DNA from: UBA4877 sp002399285
Lineage (GTDB): Bacteria > Bacillota > Thermoanaerobacteria > Thermoanaerobacterales > UBA4877
Direction of reading: 5' to 3'
DNA: 50,661 bases
Assembly (NCBI GenBank): GCA_036771835.1
Contig: DAIPGN010000016.1
Coordinates: 1-50,661 of the forward strand
In this document: positions 24,601 through 32,076 of the stretch, piece after piece
Layout of the letters: each line of letters opens with the position of its first letter
Position numbering within the stretch: the stretch's first letter is position 1
Position numbers and translations under genes: made by a program
Notes under the pieces: generated by a model
The model's input: only the letters and a program-made list of their open reading frames with translations
What the model was told of the DNA's origin: nothing
Database searches by the model: none

Positions 24601-24993
24601 GAATGTTCCATCCGGATAACCGTTTACTATGCTATTGCTTACCGCGGTGTTTATATAACCCCAAGCCCACTGATAATCAGCGTTTACATCCTTAAAAGCG
24701 GGCTTCGTGCCGCCGGCAAGCTGAGCTGCGCTATCAAGTCCCAGCGCCCTGTCAACCGTCGTAGCGAACTCTGTTCTCGTTACGGGGTTGGTTGGCTTAA
24801 ATGAGCCGTCGGGATAGCCGATCATTACGCCCAGAGCCTGTAGTCTTGCTGCTGCGTCGGCATAGTCTGTGCCCTTGATATCAGCTGCAGGCGTAAGACC
24901 GAGCGTAACGGTGGCAGCAAAACCCGTTACCATGGTCCCGAGCACCATCGCTAAGACCGCGATAACGGCAACAACCTTTTTGAGATTGTGCAT
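21640..24993 (-). CDS. SLH-domain S-layer protein
   Basis: 1117 residues. The ATG at 24993 follows AAAGGAGGAGTAGAGAT, and a longer upstream frame lacks such a site. A signal peptide covers residues 1 to about 26 (KKVVAVIAVLAMVLGTMVTG). Three SLH domains follow to about residue 205 (LQALGVMIGYPDGSFKPTN, NSIVNGYPDGTFKPGNQ, AEIGILDGVKATADGAATRG), which bind pyruvylated secondary cell-wall polymer. The body is very rich in Asp and Thr/Val with beta-repeat character, and ends in two cadherin-like repeats (IDKTYTVTFTAA, TTDTYKVVFTVE). There is no LPXTG. A clear promoter and a roughly 120-base leader precede it. It is probably the main S-layer protein or an abundant surface protein. Confidence 0.9.
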   Translation of the reverse strand: MHNLKKVVAVIAVLAMVLGTMVTGFAATVTLGLTPAADIKGTDYADAAARLQALGVMIGYPDGSFKPTNPVTRTEFATTVDRALGLDSAAQLAGGTKPAFKDVNADYQWAWGYINTAVSNSIVNGYPDGTFKPGNQVTFAEAATMLVRALGYDPAVTGVWPTNYLSKAAEIGILDGVKATADGAATRGDVALMVDNALDIKMMERSTYGDTAEYKVGTKTLLTDKLNILRIDGRVVSSPAVNSSLKGEVTIQPSDKDLKKVTYDVADTINPDTILGLDVIAWAKIDKNDTQDNIFYVEYEDSQVKHDAISDVDAKADKVELVVADDTYKISDDSVIYLDGEKADIDDLAKAFDDGDGATIYGSFVFDNDDIVSANLQQFAKFDDQVVTKVDKDNELITTFDETGVQDEIDLTDPDDYVITDAVGNTVKLEDIKANDVVYVADYDDTYHVVVVSNAVTGKLGTVKSGSLKLDDTSYDVSTKATYSLNKDSDIDTYKDGYNDTKGDIKDAIGENVTALLDLKGQVRHLTSEVDVSTSNYGLVSMVDAYSDKIKMYDSVQDKNVSYDFDGDIHLDTAIGTVTPATDKTIKIAQLRTLTGADADQYVAVKYVLDKDNVISDIYVLGVITDEGVIGDTANSVSEGLTAEVKTVDTVDSFNEDHDWIKIGSDYFYMSSSTPILGLDDGDAEAAKWDDIKDKDLDKGSDLLIVTDKKDDVKFLVIATGYGDISSSDENLGVVLSKYFDADGARAAKIAVWDGETKEYKLASNSVNKGDVINFEFNKDSKVDKVAKITTLPTAEIVTSKDSSSLTTEDTTYKINSDTLFFDATDGFTSIDTAKLSDVKKGDSVQIVKEGKLAKLVFLVSEDTGTGTGTGTAGTVTYINDKDGRFAIGNEAYKVDADTKLYDANGNIAQIGIADLLAAIDGKEVTEIKLDNDGFVTSLRLAGTEAELSTLLWNKTAISPIADANPVGVPHSTKTVPTVSATATEKYATVKITQATKMDGSADAVATVKVTSEDGKIDKTYTVTFTAAAAGTDTTLKSISVGGTSYTVAPSIAVKLPTGSTEPLEVKAVATDANATVKITDATDVTTADGVKNVTTITVTAEDGTTTDTYKVVFTVE

Positions 24994-25404
24994 ATCTCTA
25001 CTCCTCCTTTTATACTGTATATATTTTATTTCTTGGAAGACGGGGGTTTCCCTCCTTCCAAAAACCTTTTGACTGCCTTCGAGACCGGTAAACACAAACT
25101 GCCGGTTTCGTGACTAATTATAGCATGAGCAATTTGCAGATTCAACAAATGTTACAAAACTGTAATATAGTTGTAAAGTTTGTAATGCAATACATACGGC
25201 GTGAGATATCTGATTGCTATGTATAGAAATATATTCTACATGTACTAAAAAATTCCTGCCTGAATTTATGTAATATTTTCAGATCGGGGGAGAAAAACAG
25301 GCCATCCGGGTAGATATTTTTACATGACAGGCAAATTCCGAGTTTGAAAATCAAATAAAAGTTTGGTTTAATTAAAACACATTATACGAAAGGAGACGGT
25401 ATTT
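24994..25404. promoter_or_regulatory. Divergent regulatory region of the S-layer gene and the 25405 gene
   Basis: On the minus strand TTGAAT (25140-25145) and TATAAT (25117-25122) are spaced by 17 bases, giving a leader of about 115 bases with GGAAGG/CTTCC and ACCGG/CCGGT hairpins that may stabilise the mRNA. On the plus strand GAAAGGAGACGG precedes the next gene. The rest is AT-rich without other clear signals. Confidence 0.6.
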
Positions 25405-25938
25405 ATGAACATAAGTGAGGATATCAGCAGAGGATTGATAGGTTTCTATCCGATATACAGTGACGGCGACAGGACCGCGGTGGCCTGCGGCGACGGATCG
25501 CTGTCCGTATTGGACATAAACGTGAGAAGGTATCTGAAGGCCCTGGCGGGCTACTACGACACTGACTTAGCCAGCCTCGCCCGTCACACCGCCGAGAAGC
25601 TGGGGCAGAAATACTCCAACCCGCTGGTCATAGGCGGGGAGGTATGGGTGCCATTCTATGTGAGAAAACCCGCGGTGAAGGGAGATACATGCACGGGCTA
25701 CTTCGCCCTGAGATACATAGAGGGATTGTCCCGGGAGGAGAACGTCATAACCTTAAGGCTGAACAGCGGCATAAGCATGCGCATCTATCACAGGGCGGCC
25801 ACGGCGCACAAAAGGCTGAACAGCGCACGGCTTTTGGAAGAGGAAACATACGGCCGCAGGGAGGCCGAGCTCTTGAGAATACTGGAGACGGCGGGCGGAG
25901 CATACCTGATGTCAAAAAAAAATGCCTACAGAACGTAG
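25405..25938 (+). CDS. Unrecognised protein, possibly ComK-like
   Basis: 177 residues, start ATG after AAAGGAGACGGTATTT. No signal peptide or membrane segment. The pattern TAVACGDGS near the N terminus, a NPLVIGGEVWVPFYVRKP core and a LRLNSGISM segment before a helical tail loosely follows the order of ComK competence regulators, but key identity is low and I do not claim it. The last codons lie inside a terminator: the stop TAG is part of the stem GCCTAC/GTAGGC. The gene stands alone between the S-layer gene and pyrG and has the higher GC of the latter. Confidence 0.65.
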   Translation: MNISEDISRGLIGFYPIYSDGDRTAVACGDGSLSVLDINVRRYLKALAGYYDTDLASLARHTAEKLGQKYSNPLVIGGEVWVPFYVRKPAVKGDTCTGYFALRYIEGLSREENVITLRLNSGISMRIYHRAATAHKRLNSARLLEEETYGRREAELLRILETAGGAYLMSKKNAYRT

Positions 25939-25946
25939 GCTATTTT
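25924..25946 (+). terminator. Terminator overlapping the 3' end of the 25405 gene
   Basis: GCCTAC (25924-25929) pairs with GTAGGC (25935-25940), followed by TATTTTT. The stop codon TAG at 25936-25938 is inside the stem. Confidence 0.8.
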
Positions 25947-26078
25947 TAGGATAGGGTGCTTTTTTAAGACATTAGAAAATGTAAAGAAATTTTCTATATA
26001 TATTCTTTAATTCTACATGTTTTTACAAAATCCTGCTTGTCAATAAAAAAATTTTGACGAATAAATGCGGAAATTTTG

Positions 26079-27680
26079 TCATTTCCTACATGCCAGCGCA
26101 GCCTTTATGAAATCCCTGAAAAGCGGGTGCGGACGGGTGGGACGGGACTTGAACTCGGGATGGAACTGCACCCCGACGAACCATGGGTGATCCTTGAGCT
26201 CCATCATCTCCACCAGTCTGCCGTCCGGCGACATGCCGGAAAACACCACTCCGGCATCCTCAAAGGCATCTCGGTAGGCATTATTGAATTCATACCTGTG
26301 CCTGTGACGCTCGCATATCTTGGTCTGCCCGTATGCCTGATATGCCTTAGTACCTTCCTCTATGGCACAGGGATACTGCCCCAGTCTCATGGTGCCGCCC
26401 ATGCGGTCTATGTCCTTCTGGTCCGCCATTATATCTATTATGGGATGGGGAGTACCGGCATTAAATTCCGAGCTGTCCGCATCCTTAAGACCGAGCACGT
26501 CCCGCGCTATCTCGATGCAGGCGCACTGCATGCCAAGGCAGAGCCCCAGATAAGGCACGCCGTTCTCCCGGGCGTACTTCGCCGCGATGATCTTGCCCTC
26601 TATGCCGCGGTCTCCGAACCCGCCGGGCACCACTATGCCGTCCGCACTTCTAAGCAGGTCCGCCGCGTTTTCCTCCGTGACCTCCTCGGAGTTTATCCAG
26701 TCTATGTCCACATAGGCGTCGTTGAATATGCCGGCATGGTCCAAAGACTCGCTCACGGACAGGTATGCGTCATGGAGCATGACGTACTTGCCCACCAAGG
26801 CCACCTTCACCCTGCTGTGCCTGTGCCTGGCCTTCTCCACCAGGGCGCTCCATTCCCTCATATCCGGCTCGCCGCAATGCATATTCATCTTCCTGCATAT
26901 AAGCTCATCCAGTCCTTCATCCTGCAGCCTCAACGGCACCTCGTATATGGAATCCACGTCTATGTTCTGTATGACCGCGTCCGGCGATACGTTGCAGAAC
27001 AGGGCGATCTTTTCCTTAATATCCCGCGTGATAGGCATGTCGCTCCTGCACACGATGACGTCGGGCTGTATGCCTATGCCCCTGAGCTCCTTCACGCTGT
27101 GCTGCGTGGGCTTGGTCTTGAGCTCGCCCACCTTGGAAAGACTGGGCACCAGCGTGACGTGCACATAGAACACCGAATCCTTGGGCCGTTCCAGACCGAT
27201 CTGCCTGATGGCCTCGAGGAAGGGCTGGCTCTCTATGTCGCCCACCGTGCCGCCTATCTCGGTGATGACCACATCCACGTTCTTTTCCCTAGCCACCCGG
27301 TAGACGCTATCCTTTATCTCGTTGGTGATGTGTGGTATCACCTGCACCGTGGCCCCGAGAAAATCACCTCTTCTTTCCTTATTAATAACGTTGAGATAGA
27401 CCTTGCCCGCAGTAACGTTGCTGGCACTGGTGAGATCGGTATCTATGAACCGCTCGTAGTGCCCCAGGTCGAGATCGGTCTCGGCTCCGTCGTCGGTGAC
27501 GAATACCTCCCCGTGCTGATAGGGACTCATGGTACCCGGGTCCACGTTTATATACGGGTCAAACTTCTGTATGGCAACCGAAACTCCCCGGCTCTTAAGG
27601 AGTCTTCCTATGGAGGCCGCCGTTATGCCCTTGCCCAGTGATGAAACCACGCCGCCGGTTATAAATATAAACTTTGTCAT
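26079..27680 (-). CDS. pyrG: CTP synthase
   Basis: 533 residues, full length. The synthetase domain starts with FITGGVVSSLGKGI (ATP loop) and contains GGTVGDIES. The glutaminase domain has PGGFGDRG, the nucleophile in LGLCLGMQ and the HPEF histidine-glutamate pair. It makes CTP from UTP, ATP and glutamine. The start ATG follows GGAGGTAAAATA. The leader contains an attenuator-like hairpin with a G-run at the likely transcription start, as in other Gram-positive pyrG genes. It is transcribed alone. Confidence 0.98.
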   Translation of the reverse strand: MTKFIFITGGVVSSLGKGITAASIGRLLKSRGVSVAIQKFDPYINVDPGTMSPYQHGEVFVTDDGAETDLDLGHYERFIDTDLTSASNVTAGKVYLNVINKERRGDFLGATVQVIPHITNEIKDSVYRVAREKNVDVVITEIGGTVGDIESQPFLEAIRQIGLERPKDSVFYVHVTLVPSLSKVGELKTKPTQHSVKELRGIGIQPDVIVCRSDMPITRDIKEKIALFCNVSPDAVIQNIDVDSIYEVPLRLQDEGLDELICRKMNMHCGEPDMREWSALVEKARHRHSRVKVALVGKYVMLHDAYLSVSESLDHAGIFNDAYVDIDWINSEEVTEENAADLLRSADGIVVPGGFGDRGIEGKIIAAKYARENGVPYLGLCLGMQCACIEIARDVLGLKDADSSEFNAGTPHPIIDIMADQKDIDRMGGTMRLGQYPCAIEEGTKAYQAYGQTKICERHRHRYEFNNAYRDAFEDAGVVFSGMSPDGRLVEMMELKDHPWFVGVQFHPEFKSRPTRPHPLFRDFIKAALACRK

Positions 27681-27699
27681 TATTTTACCTCCTCAACAT

Positions 27700-27733
27700 A
27701 AGAAAAGAGCCTCAATATGGAGACTCCTACCCC
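27700..27733 (-). promoter_or_regulatory. pyrG attenuator leader (probable reiterative-transcription control)
   Basis: On the minus strand GGGG (27733-27730), probably at the transcription start 7 bases after GATAAA, is followed by GAGTCTC (27726-27720) pairing with GAGGCTC (27713-27707) and then TTTTCTT. In Bacillus and relatives, low CTP adds extra G residues that pair with the pyrimidine arm and prevent this terminator. The arrangement here fits that mechanism. Confidence 0.55.
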
Positions 27734-27928
27734 GTCAGTTTTATCTTTGATTTTTACAGATTTTATGTTTTGGCGCTTCATGATATACATCCATAAATAT
27801 ATACCCCTCTAATATTTTATAAATTTTCAGGTTCTTATATAATCGAAAACGTACCTTCAAAAAATAAAATACTCATTAATTATAATATATCGCGGGGCGG
27901 CTGTAAAGCATAAAATATCGGCGCCGGT

Positions 27929-28240
27929 TTAATTTTTCCCCATCATATTGACGGACTTTATGACCTCGGGCAGCGCGGAATGGAGTATGAATATCCCCAT
28001 GCCCACAAAGAGGATGCCCGCGATAAACTGCAGAATATGGGCGGGCACATACTTGGTGATAAGATTGCCGAAGAGAGCGCCTATGAGCGTCACCAGCACC
28101 AGCCCGGCCGATGCCCCCAGAAAGATGGGCAGAGGTTTTTTGTACTGCGCCACCAGCGTGAATACGGTAAGCTGCGTCTTGTCCCCCAGCTCCGCTACAA
28201 AGAGCATTCCCAAAGCCATGAAAAATAGTTTCCAGTCCAT
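27929..28240 (-). CDS. GDT1/UPF0016 family single-repeat transporter (probable Mn exporter)
   Basis: 103 residues with three membrane segments. The family motif ELGDKTQ is at residues 17-23. Two-repeat members (MneA/TMEM165) export Mn or exchange Ca, while one-repeat bacterial proteins like this act as dimers. Only one copy is present here. A yybP-ykoY type leader, which responds to Mn, lies directly upstream, which supports a manganese role. It is close to the sigma factor gene, but the promoter at 28405-28433 gives a separate transcript. Confidence 0.85.
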   Translation of the reverse strand: MDWKLFFMALGMLFVAELGDKTQLTVFTLVAQYKKPLPIFLGASAGLVLVTLIGALFGNLITKYVPAHILQFIAGILFVGMGIFILHSALPEVIKSVNMMGKN

Positions 28241-28269
28241 TTCCTATACCCCCATAATATTTATTATTG

Positions 28270-28395
28270 CAAAAATAAAGGCCTTTATCCCGTAATATTG
28301 CGGAATAAAGGTCTCGTTCGCAGAGTCCTGCCGGCGCCCCAGGGCGGCTTGCCCAATGTGTTGAGGCGGCGCTAAAGAACTACTCCCCTTCACTC
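28270..28395 (-). promoter_or_regulatory. yybP-ykoY (Mn2+) riboswitch with terminator
   Basis: On the minus strand the leader reads AAGGGGAGTAG, a GC-rich stem region with GCCGCC and GGCGCCGGC, then GACTCTGCGAACGAGACC, as in the yybP-ykoY aptamer. The 3' arm CGAGACCTTTATTCCG pairs with CGGGATAAAGGCCT (28292-28279), forming a terminator followed by TTATTTTTG. Mn binding would favour the aptamer and transcription through. Confidence 0.82.
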
Positions 28396-28404
28396 ATTGA
28401 GCCT

Positions 28405-28433
28405 ATTGTACTATATAGAAGATACGTTTGCAA
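28405..28433 (-). promoter_or_regulatory. Promoter of the riboswitch transcript
   Basis: On the minus strand TTGCAA and TACAAT are spaced by 17 bases, just before the aptamer and just after the sigma factor stop codon. Confidence 0.65.
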
Positions 28434-28436
28434 CAC

Positions 28437-29003
28437 CTAATCAAAATTTTTTAACGCGTCCGCCAGCGCCCTCACAGCCCGGCCCTTCAGCTCGACCGCC
28501 GTCTGATACGCCGTGCCCATTATCTCCGCGCACTGTCTGACGCTCTTGCCCTGATAATAGTAAAGCTCTATGATGGTCTTTTGTCTCTCCGTAAGGCGGC
28601 TCAAGGCCTCCCTGACCTCATCGCTCTCATCCCTGCCGATGACGGGTTCGTCCACCGGCGGGTCGTCCGCCTCCAAGGTATCGGCAAGGGTAATGCCCTC
28701 CGATATCTCCTGGTCGAGATAGACGAGCCGTCTCTGTTTCTTCCTTATATTAATGTAAAGATAGCTCAGGTTTATCTTGAGATAGGACTCCAGCGGCACC
28801 TTCCTGCCGGGGTCGTAATTCATCACGGACTCGATCATAAGCCTGTCTCCCTCCGCAAGGAAATCATCCCAGTCGATGCCATAGCCGAAGTATTTCTTTA
28901 TGAGGCTTATCTTGAGCGGGGCAAACCTCCTCAGTATCTCCGCCATAGCCTCCCTGTCGCCCGCCGCGGCCAGCGCGGCCAGCTCGCTTAAATCTTGCTG
29001 CAT
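28437..29003 (-). CDS. Sigma-70 family RNA polymerase sigma factor
   Basis: 188 residues from ATG 29003, or 192 from GTG 29015. GGTGGAAAG precedes the ATG. Region 2 includes LSYLYINIRKKQRR and the preceding acidic/aromatic core. Region 4 is LTERQKTIIELYYYQGKSV followed by an AEIMGTAYQTAVELKGRA recognition helix. It is a small factor resembling the SigI/ECF boundary group. No anti-sigma gene is adjacent, so control is unknown. Confidence 0.85.
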   Translation of the reverse strand: MQQDLSELAALAAAGDREAMAEILRRFAPLKISLIKKYFGYGIDWDDFLAEGDRLMIESVMNYDPGRKVPLESYLKINLSYLYINIRKKQRRLVYLDQEISEGITLADTLEADDPPVDEPVIGRDESDEVREALSRLTERQKTIIELYYYQGKSVRQCAEIMGTAYQTAVELKGRAVRALADALKNFD

Positions 29004-29229
29004 AATGCTTTCCACCCTTGCAAGGGCGCGTCCTTTGTATTATCGCGACAGGAACATAGTAACCCAATGCGAACAGTATGTTAAATTTCTACAAACATAT
29101 ATTCGGCAGGGATGGGGAGATATTTTGGAGGAAAATGTGGTTTGCAGCATCGGATCGGCAGCGGAAGGGCAAAATAATTTATTGCCGCCGTCTGTTGATA
29201 TGGGAAATGAAATATGTTATTATTATATG

Positions 29230-29249
29230 TGAGCAGATGTTCATATAAT
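29230..29249 (+). promoter_or_regulatory. ArsR/SmtB-type operator overlapping a -10 box
   Basis: TGAGCA-GA-TGTTCA (29230-29243) matches the imperfect TGAACA-N2-TGTTCA dyad of metal-sensing ArsR proteins (CadC, CzrA, SmtB). TATAAT follows at 29244-29249. The ATPase gene starts 14 bases later. Confidence 0.65.
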
Positions 29250-29263
29250 GGGACGGTGATCTT

Positions 29264-31342
29264 GTGGAGAGGAAAGTATACAGACTGGAAAAGCTGGACT
29301 GCGCCGAGTGCGCCGATAAGCTGGAAAGAGCCGTGGCGGGCGCGGACGGGGTGTCGGACTGTTCCGTGAGCTTCGCCACCGGCAGGATGGTGGTGACGTC
29401 CGATGAAAGCACAGATATCGATAATATAGTTAAAGATACCGTAAAGCGGCTGGAGCCGGAGGTAAGGGTGACGCCGGAATCCGACGGCGAGGAGGAAGAG
29501 GAGGGCGAGGAAAGCACGAAGGCAAGGATAGCGAAGATAGCGGCCGGAGCCGCGCTGCTAATCATCCCCTCGGTGTTTGCCCTGCCTGCCGCGGCCGAGT
29601 TCGTGATGTACGCGGCCTCATACATCATAACGGGGTACGGGGTGCTGTGGAAGGCGATAAAGAATGTGGCGCACGGGGAGTTTTTTGACGAGAGCTTCCT
29701 CATGAGCGTCGCCACGCTGGGGGCTTTCGGCATAGGCGCTTATTCCGAGGCGATAGCCGTGATGCTCTTCTATATGATAGGAGAACTCTTAGAGGATATG
29801 GCCGTGGACAGGTCGCGCAGGTCGATAAAGGCGCTTATCAATATAAGGCCGGACTGTGCGCGGCTCAAGACGGAGGACGGAACGGCAACCGTAGACCCCA
29901 CCGACGTGGAGGTAGGGCAGGTGATCGTGGTGGAGCCGGGCGAGAGGGTGCCGCTGGACGGGGTGGTGGAGACAGGCCGGGCGGACTTCGACACCTCCGC
30001 GCTGACCGGGGAATCCCTGCCCCGGCCCATAGAAAGCGGCGGGCAGGTGCTGAGCGGGTTTATCGACACCAACGGTCTTATCGAGCTCAAGGTGACGAAG
30101 AACTTCGGGGAATCCACCGCGAGCAGGATACTGGACCTGGTGGAGAACGCATCATCGGAAAAGGCTCCTACAGAGAGATTCATAAGCCGGTTCGCCCATT
30201 ATTATACTCCCGCAGTGGTGGGATTAGCGGCTGTGATAGCATTTATACCCCCGCTGGTGACGGGCGGGGCATTCTCCGAGTATTTCTACCGCGCACTTAT
30301 ATTTCTGGTAATATCCTGCCCCTGCGCGCTGGTGATATCCGTGCCGCTGGCGTTCTTCGGGGGCATTGGCCGGGCGTCCCGGGAGGGCATACTGGCTAAG
30401 GGCGGCAACTATCTGGAGGCGCTGAGCAGCGTGGACACCGTGGTGTTCGACAAGACCGGCACGCTCACCAAGGGATCGTTCAAGGTGACAAAGACCGTGC
30501 CCAGAAACGGATTTGCCGCGGAGGACGTGCTGAAATACGCGGCCATAGCGGAGGTCCATTCATCCCACCCCATCGCGCGCTCCATCGTGGAGGCATACGG
30601 CGAGCCGATAGATACAGACAAGATAGCATCCTATGAAGAACTGTCGGGCACGGGGATAAAGGCGGATACCGAATACGGACTGATACTGGCCGGGAACGAC
30701 AGGATGCTGCATATGGAGAATATCGAACACAGCGACTGCGACGTGGGAACTACAGTGGTGCATGTGGCCGTGGACGGAAAGTACGCTGGCCATATCACCG
30801 TGGCCGACGAACCCAAGGAAAACGCCGCAGAGGCAATAAAATCGCTGAAATCCCTCGGCGTGCGCAAGGCCGTGATGCTGACGGGCGACAATGAACACGC
30901 CGCGAAATACATCGCAGACGGCCTCGGCATAGACGAATACTATCCCGAGCTGCTGCCGCAGGATAAGGTAGCCAAACTGGACGAAATAGAGAAAGAAAAG
31001 CAGAAAGGATCGGTCGTGTTCGTGGGAGACGGCATAAACGACGCCCCCGTCATTGCCCGGGCCGACGTGGGAATGGCCATGGGCGCGCTGGGCAGCGACG
31101 CCGCTGTGGAAGCCGCCGACGTCGTCCTCATGAACGACACCCCCTATGACGTGGTAAAGACCATAAAGATAGCCAAAAGGACGCACAGCATAGCATGGCA
31201 GAACATAGTCTTCGCCCTGGCTGTGAAGGCCGTGTTCCTCACCATGGGAGCGCTGGGTGTTGCAACCATGTGGGAGGCCGTGTTCGCAGATATGGGAGTG
31301 ACCCTGATAGCGGTGGTGAATTCGCTGAGGACATTGAGATAG
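29264..31342 (+). CDS. Zn/Cd/Pb-transporting P1B-type ATPase
   Basis: 692 residues, start GTG. An N-terminal HMA domain has the metal-binding C13-A-E-C16 pair. After an acidic EEEEEGEE linker come the membrane segments with the CPC ion-binding motif (C352-P-C354). The phosphorylated aspartate is D396 in DKTGTLTKG. The HP locus is SSHPIA, and MLTGDN and VGDGINDAP complete the ATPase signatures. CPC with a CxxC HMA and an HP motif is the ZntA/CadA group, which exports Zn, Cd and Pb. The GC-rich gene is preceded by an ArsR-type operator, but no ArsR gene is in the window. A GGGCG/CGCCC hairpin (31344-31362) follows the stop. Confidence 0.93.
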   Translation: MERKVYRLEKLDCAECADKLERAVAGADGVSDCSVSFATGRMVVTSDESTDIDNIVKDTVKRLEPEVRVTPESDGEEEEEGEESTKARIAKIAAGAALLIIPSVFALPAAAEFVMYAASYIITGYGVLWKAIKNVAHGEFFDESFLMSVATLGAFGIGAYSEAIAVMLFYMIGELLEDMAVDRSRRSIKALINIRPDCARLKTEDGTATVDPTDVEVGQVIVVEPGERVPLDGVVETGRADFDTSALTGESLPRPIESGGQVLSGFIDTNGLIELKVTKNFGESTASRILDLVENASSEKAPTERFISRFAHYYTPAVVGLAAVIAFIPPLVTGGAFSEYFYRALIFLVISCPCALVISVPLAFFGGIGRASREGILAKGGNYLEALSSVDTVVFDKTGTLTKGSFKVTKTVPRNGFAAEDVLKYAAIAEVHSSHPIARSIVEAYGEPIDTDKIASYEELSGTGIKADTEYGLILAGNDRMLHMENIEHSDCDVGTTVVHVAVDGKYAGHITVADEPKENAAEAIKSLKSLGVRKAVMLTGDNEHAAKYIADGLGIDEYYPELLPQDKVAKLDEIEKEKQKGSVVFVGDGINDAPVIARADVGMAMGALGSDAAVEAADVVLMNDTPYDVVKTIKIAKRTHSIAWQNIVFALAVKAVFLTMGALGVATMWEAVFADMGVTLIAVVNSLRTLR

Positions 31343-32076
31343 GGCGACCGATGGCCGCCCTACTTTAATGGATACTATACAAAGCACGTACTATGTTAGC
31401 AGTTTATACCACTTTCCTACTGTTCCTTTATATTCTTTACTCTTGACGGACAAATCAATATTGTCTATACTTAGATAGGATATTTTCCCAATTTGGACAA
31501 GTATCATGAGGCCTTACACAAGGTGTCTAATGAAATCCAATGGAAAAATATTTCATTTACAAGCTTATAATAACTTTCCCAAGCAAAACGTGGCGGTCTA
31601 ATAGGTCTTTCGTTACATACAATATGAATCACTAAATAGACGAATGAATCCGAAGCAGCTTGAAGTCTATACAAAGCTTGCTGAAGCTTAAACGCTACGC
31701 GAGCTTTTTTGTTGTCTTAACTGAGTACAGCAAAACACATGTAAGTAACAACACCTTGCCATAGGCAGATAATTTTTATCATAAATTGATACGGTCAGAC
31801 TGTACAAGTTTATCAGGCTTATAAAATTAGCGTATAAATTTAAAAAAAGGTCGGGAAATCGATACCACGATTATAATTTATACTTCTTCTGACTATGATC
31901 GAAACAAGATGCCGTACAAGATCTCAATTGATGATTGGATAACCTATATGAATTTCATTGCAACTAATGCTATTGTTAGTTTAGAATCGCATCATAACCA
32001 AAAATAGATGCGCCCGAAAAATACGTGGTGCAAGGAAAGCAAGATAACAACTATATGAATATCTATGGAGGTAGTC
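31343..32076. other. AT-rich stretch with a coding fragment
   Basis: After the ATPase hairpin no intact gene is seen. On the plus strand 31831-32007 is open and codes 58 residues including TTIIIYTSSDYDRNKMPYK and ISIDDWITYMNFIATNAIVS, ending at a stop, with no start codon. It looks like the C terminus of a lost gene upstream of the reverse transcriptase. The base composition drops sharply relative to the ATPase gene, marking the edge of an acquired segment. Confidence 0.45.

Noticed and set aside
26076..27641. A 521-codon open frame on the plus strand
   Set aside because: It is the antisense of pyrG, has unusual composition (rich in His, Gly, Ala) and no ribosome binding site. pyrG itself is certain.
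30560..31387. A long open frame on the minus strand opposite the P-type ATPase
   Set aside because: Antisense shadow of a GC-rich gene. The plus-strand ATPase has all family motifs.
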